DNA of 64,000 nucleotides, taken from positions 558,001 through 622,000 of the forward strand of contig WACJ01000530.1 in assembly GCA_008973525.1 (NCBI GenBank), in the 5' to 3' direction. This document shows positions 56,891 to 64,000 of this stretch, piece by piece. How positions within the stretch are numbered: the first letter of the stretch is position 1; each line of letters starts with the position of its first letter. The stretch is from Stenopsyche tienmushanensis. Taxonomy: Eukaryota; Arthropoda; Insecta; Trichoptera; Stenopsychidae. Position numbers and translations under genes: made by a program. Below the pieces are notes generated by a model that did no database searches, was not told the origin of the DNA, and saw nothing but the letters and a program-made list of their open reading frames with translations.

Positions 56891-57194
56891 AATACTAGTT
56901 ATCGTTAAATTTACAATAATTGCAATGTTGCCAATGAATTCATGCAATCAAAATGTACCATAACAAAATATTACAACCCTTAACAAGTTCACGTTAGCGC
57001 ATCTGATTAAATGGCAAACATCAAAGCATCCTAAAATTATATTTGCATCACGTACCCGCTGGAGAATACAGGATTTCAAAGGAGCATAAGCCATCCCGCT
57101 AATTTAAACAGGATGAGCAATAGTTTAGCAAAATGTTTTAAGTTCATGAAAGCGACAAAATCCGCGCAAATTGAGTAAAACATATTTGAAATGT

Positions 57195-57225
57195 ATAGGG
57201 TCTTTCAATAAGAACGCTCAAAGTT
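57195..57225 (+). repeat. Mariner-MITE terminal fragment
   Basis: GGGTCTTTCAATAAGAACGC, then TCAAAGTTTA; same terminus as at 171, 33355 and 62761. Confidence 0.55.
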
Positions 57226-57269
57226 TAAAAAAATATCAATTGAAATTTGAATACCTATATTATTTGAAA

Positions 57270-57490
57270 AAATGCAAACAATAAGTTGGCAAAGTTTTAT
57301 CGCAATCGAACGAACGGTATGGCAGCGCATTAAAAACGAACAAACAAACATTAATTTTTATATATTAGACTATGCCTATGTTACTCGCGGAATTTTTAGC
57401 AATAAATGGACGAAATTTTATCGCAATCCGATGAACGGTATGGCAGCGCATTTCGAACGAACAAAATCCAATTCATTTTTATATATTAAA
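57270..57490 (-). repeat. Helitron-like fragment, two units
   Basis: On the minus strand, ATATATAAAAATGAATTGGA, then TTTTGTTCGTTCGAAATGCG and CCGTTCATCGGATTGCGATA, repeated once with variation. No CTAG end seen. Confidence 0.5.
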
Positions 57491-57599
57491 TTATTTAATA
57501 ATGCATGGCAAATTATCATGGATTATCAAATTATATTTTCAAAATTAATACTTCCATTTTTGACAAATTAATTTGTCCACGCTAATCCAATCCACACTC

Positions 57600-57705
57600 A
57601 TTCGAAGTGTCAGCGGTCTGAAAAGCGGACCGGTCGGACACAAACCTTGTGGCCACCTCTTTTAGTGCAAATTAAAGTTGAGAATGGACGTATCCTCGCG
57701 GATAA
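57600..57705 (+). repeat. Hairpin element copy 5
   Basis: CGGTCTGAAAAGCGGACCG at 57614-57632, then CAAACCTTGTGGCCACC and GAATGGACGTATCCTCGCGG, mirroring the flank at 36885-36985. Confidence 0.7.
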
Positions 57706-58655
57706 TAATTAACTCGAATCAGAGACGAGTCTCCATGTCGGTTCTATATTCTTCCTTTGACTTGTCCAGACTTAAAACCAGATAATAAAACATCGCTTGA
57801 TCAAATATGAACACACTGTTTATGGGCCTTTTATGGAACAATTATTTATGGGCTTTTTGATGTAACACAAGTAATCTGAATAATATTTAATAATTGAACT
57901 CAATTCATCTTATTGATTTTATTAACCTAATTTGCTATGATAAAGAATATTTTGTTACTTGTAAGACTGGAGTGGTTTCAAACCACAAGTTATATATTCT
58001 CATAATCATATTCTCTTAAAATACGCTTTTCTTTCAGCTGAAATCATACAGTTCACGTCGCGTTATGTTGAGCATTTTTCAAAAACCGAGTAATAATTCG
58101 ATTCTTAGAATTTACCAAATCATTATAAATTTCCAATAATTTGTCCAATGTACAAAACCAATTAATTTGTAAAACATGTTTCCAGAATTCCAATTATATT
58201 TTGGCTGAAAATATTGCAAATACTGAAACGATAAGCGATTTCAATTCCTGTAATAAAATAATCATGTCGCTTTTTAGATTTTGAATAAAATCTAAATATA
58301 AATTTGCGATATGAGGGATTCCCCTTGTCATTGTATTTATCACACAGCCATAACAATCCAATGTGACCTATTGATAACTGTTTAAATGTTCAAATATGTA
58401 TTTAATCATTGTCTTAATATCCATTTAAATCGAATTTAACGCATCAAAAACGTTTTTAAAATGCTCAAAAACAGTCCCTTGGTGTGTCATCAATCGCTTT
58501 GGATCGATTCAATTAAAACTGTGACTTTGGAAATCTGGACAATATTACATGTTTGTTGATTTTAACTGCTTATTCGATTATGAATCATAAGTCGAACTGT
58601 CAGTCCTCTGGTAACATTTTTTTCTTTTGGCCAAGCGTTAGAGTGGTTTAAATCC
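57706..58655. other. Synaptotagmin intron, no gene recognised
   Basis: AT-rich. Small open frames show no domain. Confidence 0.4.
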
Positions 58656-58659
58656 TAGG

Positions 58660-58908
58660 CTTTCACAATTACCGACCGATCGCTTCGCGCGCGTGCACCG
58701 CTGCCGGTTGGCCTTGGCTGCGGGAGGACGTCCTTCTCGCAGCCAGATCTCTCATGCTGAATAAAGAATGCCTATAGAAGAGAGTTTTTTTGTCCGACGC
58801 CCGGCTATACATACGATCCGAAAGAAGAACGAATCCGTGCGTTAGTGCGGATCCAAGCCTCCCCCTCCCCTCACTCGAGAGCTCCCGAGAGCGCCACCGT
58901 TCCAATCT
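58660..58908 (+). repeat. Gypsy-type LTR 3' half
   Basis: ACCGACCGATCGCTTC.CGCG, GTGCACCGCTGCCGGTTGG, GGCTGCGGGAGGACGTCC and GAATAAAGAATG, ending near GAGAGCGCCACCGTTCCAA. Confidence 0.7.
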
Positions 58909-58988
58909 ATAATGATAATTTCGCTTAAGATTATCTCCTCTCTCACAAGAATTATAATTGTCATGTCTCAGCATTTTGTGGATTTGTG

Positions 58989-59379
58989 AACAGTCCCCCA
59001 GTCTACATTTTGAATAACACGCCATGCGTTAATACATGAGCAACCTGAAGTTTGCGCATTTGTCATAAAAGATGAATATTCCATGTGCGCAGCAAAGTTA
59101 CATTACTCAATTCTGTGCTGCATTCCAATGAAATCCAATTAAACAGTCCCCTGGCAACAGTCCCCTGCATTGTAACATGCCCAATATGGAATATAAGTAG
59201 CTTCGTTATAATGCACTTGAAGTATCATACTTAAATGCTCTCATAATTTGTGTAGTTTATCTTGTATTTTATATTAAAATTTGAATATAAATATAAATAG
59301 AATATCATTTAAAAAAAAAAATTCTGTAATAAAACCGTATCTTATATGTGTATATTGTCTGATATAAATAACAGTCCCC
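58989..59379 (+). repeat. Cluster of the 10-mer AACAGTCCCC
   Basis: Exact copies at 58989-58998, 59142-59151, 59156-59165 and 59370-59379, a near copy at 58470-58478 and an inverted exact copy at 61984-61993. They surround the last synaptotagmin exon. Confidence 0.6.
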
Positions 59380-59593
59380 TGTATCGATTTTTCATTAAAT
59401 GCTCAATATTTCCTAAAGCGATGGATTTTTTTTTAATTGAAAATAAATTTTAAGCGTATCGACGTGCATCAAATATATTAGTTTTAAATGCTTTGGGAAA
59501 ATCATCCCTTAATATTACCGTTTGAATATATACTTTAGCGTTGTAAAGACGTCGTTACGTGCCAATAGTATTAAAGTATTTGTTAATTTGCAG

Positions 59594-59767
59594 GATCGGA
59601 GCCAACGAATTGATGGGCTGCACCGCGCTCGGCTCGAGCATCATTGGCGTGGGACGCGATCACTGGTTGGAGATGCTGGACAACCCGAGGAAACCCGTCG
59701 CCCAATGGTATCCGCTGAACGAAAGCGTCCCCGGCACCGTTCCTCTAACGCAATCCGATCAACCAGT
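59594..59767 (+). CDS. Synaptotagmin, last C2B exon and C-terminus
   Basis: After a TTTGCAG acceptor (ending 59593) the frame gives IGANELMGCTALGSSIIGVG, then RDHWLEMLDNPRKPVAQWYP and LNESVPGTVPLTQSDQP. The fifth calcium-ligand position (ANE) is Glu rather than Asp. QWYPL matches the conserved WHxL-type C-terminal motif. At 59768 the sequence GTGAGT follows CCA, so there are two possible ends. Reading through adds VSLSCLNGR and stops at 59793-59795. Splicing at GTGAGT to the CCAG acceptor at 59904 adds about 18 residues (VKRMREYITLQH...) ending near 59980. The intron before this exon (16,951 bp) hosts the antisense peptide cluster. Confidence 0.9.
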
Positions 59768-59995
59768 GAGTTTGAGTTGTCTCAACGGCAGGTAAACTTA
59801 ATAAACGAACTCATAGACGAGTCTGCCCAAATAGAATATAACGTAATCTCCGTATGCTGTATTTAATGCGATGAATTTTTAACGACGGCGTGCTTTAATT
59901 CCAGGTGAAGAGAATGAGGGAATACATAACGCTACAACATATGAAATGGTTTTCACGCAGTCGGATGGGAAAGGCGTAGAAAAATGCTTTCACTA

Positions 59996-62650
59996 CACGG
60001 ACAACGCTCAATTCTATAAGATCTTCGGCTAGTCGTTTAATTTGATTTATATACGTGTAATGATTAAATTTGTCGTCTGCTGATCTGTAATAGTTGACGT
60101 CCAATTAAATTTGGTTACCGGAATACAAATGGCAGTCAGTGTATATAAGATTTTATATTCTAGGCTATTCAATGGACTGTTTCTTAAACTGTATTTCATT
60201 AAGGGACGTCGGATGTATTCAATTTATATCGACGGCCCCTAAATATGTGTCTGATATTAATATATAGTTACTTATAGAAGTGTTTAAATGAAATGAAATA
60301 TATATCTAAAACTATGGAAACTCTTTAGAATTAACGATATTATGACGAGAGCATTTTTTGTCTGAATCCAAAGAATTGCATAATTCTGATCATCATTGCG
60401 CTGTTATTGTCGTATTGAAATTGTATATTTTCCCAATGAAAAATGCTGAAAAATAATATATTCTTATACTGGAAATATTTTTATATGACCTCAGATCAAT
60501 TGATTTTATTAAATGTTTAAACGAGGCAATATTTCAAGACATAAAATGTTACTGAAATTCTCATACATAAGCGAGTAAAAATTGTTGCATGTTGGCTATT
60601 TGTATACACGTAAAAGATTATATTAAACTTTAACAAATCATTATCAAGTCTCGATATAAGTATAAATATATTTACAATTATATAATATATATATTTAATA
60701 AATAACGTGCAAACGTATATATAATTCTTCAAGTGACGATGAAAAATCAGACTTAATTATTCATCGTGCATTTATAACACAGATAACGCTACAAAAGAAT
60801 TACGTCGTACGCATTCAAATCAATCGTGAAGAGATCCATGAAGTTTTCGTGGTTGGACAATATATTAATTTAAGATAAGATCGAAGACTATATCTTGAAC
60901 GTAGCGCGCAAACGTAGTTAGCGTAGACGTTATAAAAATGTAATTATCTGGAAGCGTCAATTGTTCAAAGATTTTATACATGTATACTAAATATATATCG
61001 TTTATTATCTATCATTGATTGTGTATCGTTTAACGTATACCGTATTTATATCGTCACTATATAATATATAGCTCTTTTTACAATGATACGTATATCAAAA
61101 CTTCTCGGAACACAATGTAACGCAAATCAAATATAAATATATATATACAAAATTAAAGATTCTATCGACGTTCATACCAAATATAAGAATATTATGGCCG
61201 TAAACCTTCATATAAAACTATTGACAACGCAGTAATAAAATACTATCCAACGGCACACAATCGCTATTAAATTAAATGCTAATTTAGCTGAAATAATATT
61301 ATAAAAACATAAAATGCTTGGTAGTTAGATCGGTGGATATTCATACGCTCGTCTTTAAAAAAAAAACACTTGAAGGGTTCTGTAAATACATATTAATTAA
61401 GGCATACTTCTTAACACGTATCGTTACAAAGCTGCTTTAAATAAAAATAACGTGTATCTCTAATCTAAATTCATAGGAAATCCTTGTTATCTATCCTCGT
61501 GTAGCGAAACCAACTATTTTGTCATTATCATCTGATATTTTTTCTACATAAATAGATTATTTTTATACCTTTTCATATATGAATATTAATATATATGTGT
61601 GTTGTGTATGAGGACGTCGCTTGGGACGGATAACGTGCGATGTAAACGCAAATTTGCCGGGATTTAACGCTCGGCGTGAACGATTTTCATTAGGGACGAT
61701 TGAAATTTCGCTTGCAAAAACGTGTAGAAAATCGGCATCGAGATATCAAATTCTATATTATATGGGCGTTTCATTTGCGTTAAAATTATTTTATGAAAAA
61801 TCAATACAGGAGACTGTGTATTTAATTTTTGCAAAATGCATAACGCGCTTTTAACAACAAAACTATTTTTTATTAATAATATTCCATTCAAATTCTAATG
61901 TACACAAATTGTAAAATATTATAAAACCAGTCTCGTTATAATAAATCCACATGCATATTCTATATTTGGCCAGTTATGATGCTGGGGACTGTTGAAAAAT
62001 GATCTAATTTCATCGTTATAAAAGCATTTTTTTGATATGATAAATGGTCAACGGTGAAACGCCCATATATATATATAATATATTGTAGTGATCACCGTTT
62101 TTGATATTAATTTATTCCCAAAGCATTTATTTTACACGATTACGATTATATTTATATAAAATTTGATTTTGTCATATGTATATTTACGTATAAATAAGCT
62201 CGATTCATTCAATCAGATGTATCTTGAACACTCCAAAGCGTATAAACGTGGTATTTTACTTCTCGATCATAATATTTGTTATTTAAACCCGTATAAATGC
62301 ATGATTTTTCAACGTAAATCTCATGTGCGTGCATTAAATTAGTACTTCACATGATAGATCGTTGTGTTTGTATTTAGTATATTGAAAGAATTATGTGTTT
62401 AGCTTAAGATTTTACCTTAGATGCACCGTAATAGAGAAATTCTTCTAACGAATTATCTTATGATTTTATTTATGCTTAGCGCTCCACATTTTAGATGAGA
62501 ATTTAGAAATGTGACCGATCAATGTCGGTGTGTTTAAATTTAAGAAATGATTTGTTGTGCATATTTGTATGATTATAATCAAAGCAAAAAGTGATCAAAA
62601 TGTTAAAATATACAATAAACTGTAATCAAACCGTCGTTTTATTTATAAAT
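59996..62650 (+). other. Probable synaptotagmin 3' UTR and downstream DNA
   Basis: AT-rich sequence after the last coding exon with several possible AATAAA signals, the last clear one at 62613-62618 (TACAATAAACTG). It contains few of the repeats seen elsewhere, which fits a transcribed 3' UTR, but its end cannot be fixed from sequence alone. Confidence 0.35.
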
Positions 62651-62760
62651 ATACATTCATCAATGTTATATTAATGCTCGCTTTTAATAAAAACTCAACT
62701 TTTACCCATAATAAATCAATAGCGTTCATTTCTAAATGAATTTAATAACGTAACATATAT

Positions 62761-62970
62761 TTGGCCTTTCAATAAAGACGCTCAATCTTTAAATATAAAT
62801 AAAACAAGTCCTATGTAAGATATCTACTTAATTATTTATTTATTTGAAAGAATATTCTATGGCATTTTTTAGCATATGAAACATATTGTCATTCAAACGT
62901 CCATGGTGGCTTTATTTGGATGTGCGTATTCTGGAGATCTAATTTTTGACGACGACTTAAACGTTACATA
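62761..62970 (+). repeat. Mariner-MITE fragment
   Basis: GGCCTTTCAATAAAGACGCT, then AAAACAAGTCCTATGTAAGA and TTCTATGGCATTTTT, matching the left part of 33352-33560. Confidence 0.6.
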
Positions 62971-63689
62971 AATCTATTCAATCAATCGCTAATAGATGCA
63001 AAAAAATAATGCAATCAATCAATCTTATATTAAATAAGATTTAAAAAATATACAAATACAAAGGTTCGGACGGTAAAAAAGGGCCGTAATCGCCACGACA
63101 ACAGTAATTTAATTATCTCATAGATAAAGCACCGTATTGGATACACTAATTCTATATTCAGTCTTGAATTATCACATATAAATTAATTTAATTCTCATTT
63201 TAGCTGAGAAATAATACTTCACTCACAGTCCAATTAATGACTAGACTTTACCTGTCGTGGCAGCGGACCCATAAATGCTCACAAATTTGGTTCGTATTTA
63301 AGCAAAAACGTCTAAACATCAATCGCTTATTAAAGATGTAATATCCAATACTCAATTATTAATAGAATCAATGGAAAATATCTTCGTAACGGACATAATT
63401 TTTAATGAAAACGTGCAGAAATACGTCAAACTATGATCCGGCCACGGTTTGCATCGATGACTTTATTTTTTACTATTGAAAAATCGCTTTAAAAAGCAAT
63501 AGAAATTCATACTATGCTGCCATCTAGTGTGCTTTAAATAATTAATGATATTAATATTTTGCTTTGAAATAAATTCTATTTAAATTAAAATAAATTCACA
63601 ATTTAAATCAAAATATTATTAAAATAATATGAGATGCATTAATTATTTTTTACAATACATTTACCCTGGGCCATAAAAAAGGGGTGGCA

Positions 63690-63785
63690 AGGGAGGTGTC
63701 CGCAACGTGCGAGAATTGCACATGGTTTTTATTTCACAAGGTCTGTGTCCAACCGGTCCGCTTTTCAGACCGCCGACATAACAAA
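63690..63785 (-). repeat. Hairpin element copy 6
   Basis: CGGTCCGCTTTTCAGACCG at 63754-63772, with CACAAGGTCTGTGTCCAAC to its left. Same core as the five other copies. Confidence 0.7.
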
Positions 63786-64000
63786 TGAACGCCTCGCGAT
63801 CGGACGCCATATCCGAACATTGGCGTTGCATTGTTGTCTTTGTTTTATTGCGAGATTTATGGCGGCTGGGTCTGATCCCAATGTCTGAGCGATAACGAAG
63901 AAAAAAGGAAATAGACAACTTAGTATATATTATAAAAACGGACAGAGTCAATCAGTATTGATTCATGTAAAGCAGAATAGTTAAGTAAAATAAAAAACTC

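Noticed and set aside
1..64000. tRNA or rRNA genes
   Set aside because: No cloverleaf with A and B boxes and no rRNA core sequence was noticed; a tRNAscan or Infernal run would be decisive.

Overview
This is a stretch of an AT-rich insect (at least arthropod) nuclear genome. The evidence is an intron-split neuronal-type synaptotagmin gene, arthropod-style Jockey, R1-like and piggyBac elements, and small secreted prepropeptide genes with TATA boxes. The order cannot be fixed from the sequence. Most of the window is introns and transposon debris.

Backbone gene: three plus-strand exons (21593-21713, 42471-42642, 59594-59767) encode the C2B domain and C-terminus of a synaptotagmin. The introns between them are about 20.8 kb and 17.0 kb. 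Exons for the N-terminus, membrane segment and C2A were not found and should lie upstream of the window.

Main find: nested on the opposite strand in the last synaptotagmin intron (43086-55286) is a tandem cluster of six two-exon genes for tiny secreted peptides. Each has a signal-peptide exon, an intron at the same codon boundary, a short propeptide ending in Lys-Arg, and a hypervariable, proline-rich, cysteine-containing mature peptide of 18 to 49 residues. There are two subfamilies: two genes with a CxC start and four with C-x4-C followed by a Pro-rich tail. One gene (51869-52174) has lost its signal-peptide coding region. Upstream of three of the four C-x4-C genes is a duplicated block carrying a palindromic NF-kB-like site, GGGGACTCCCC, exactly 15 bp from a GATA site. 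That combination is typical of insect immune genes, so I infer an immune-inducible proline-rich antimicrobial-type cluster. Venom or salivary peptides remain possible.

Mobile DNA, left to right: a MITE (171-528); a Jockey-type LINE on the minus strand (2664-7850) interrupted by a 5'-truncated L2/CR1-like LINE (5279-6313); an R1-like LINE (8935-10905) with two further copies (28735-29520, 34372-35440); a second R1-like family (12685-14900, 23090-23600, 44130-45045); a decayed mariner-like transposase (33352-33805) that appears to be the source of the MITEs; an intact piggyBac transposase gene (39042-40670); and a second piggyBac with visible ends (48333-51084) whose transposase has lost its N-terminus. 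About 18 solo or partial LTRs of one Gypsy-type family are scattered throughout. Helitron-like pieces, a 19-bp hairpin element (six copies) and an unclassified ~0.5 kb repeat (three copies) are also present.
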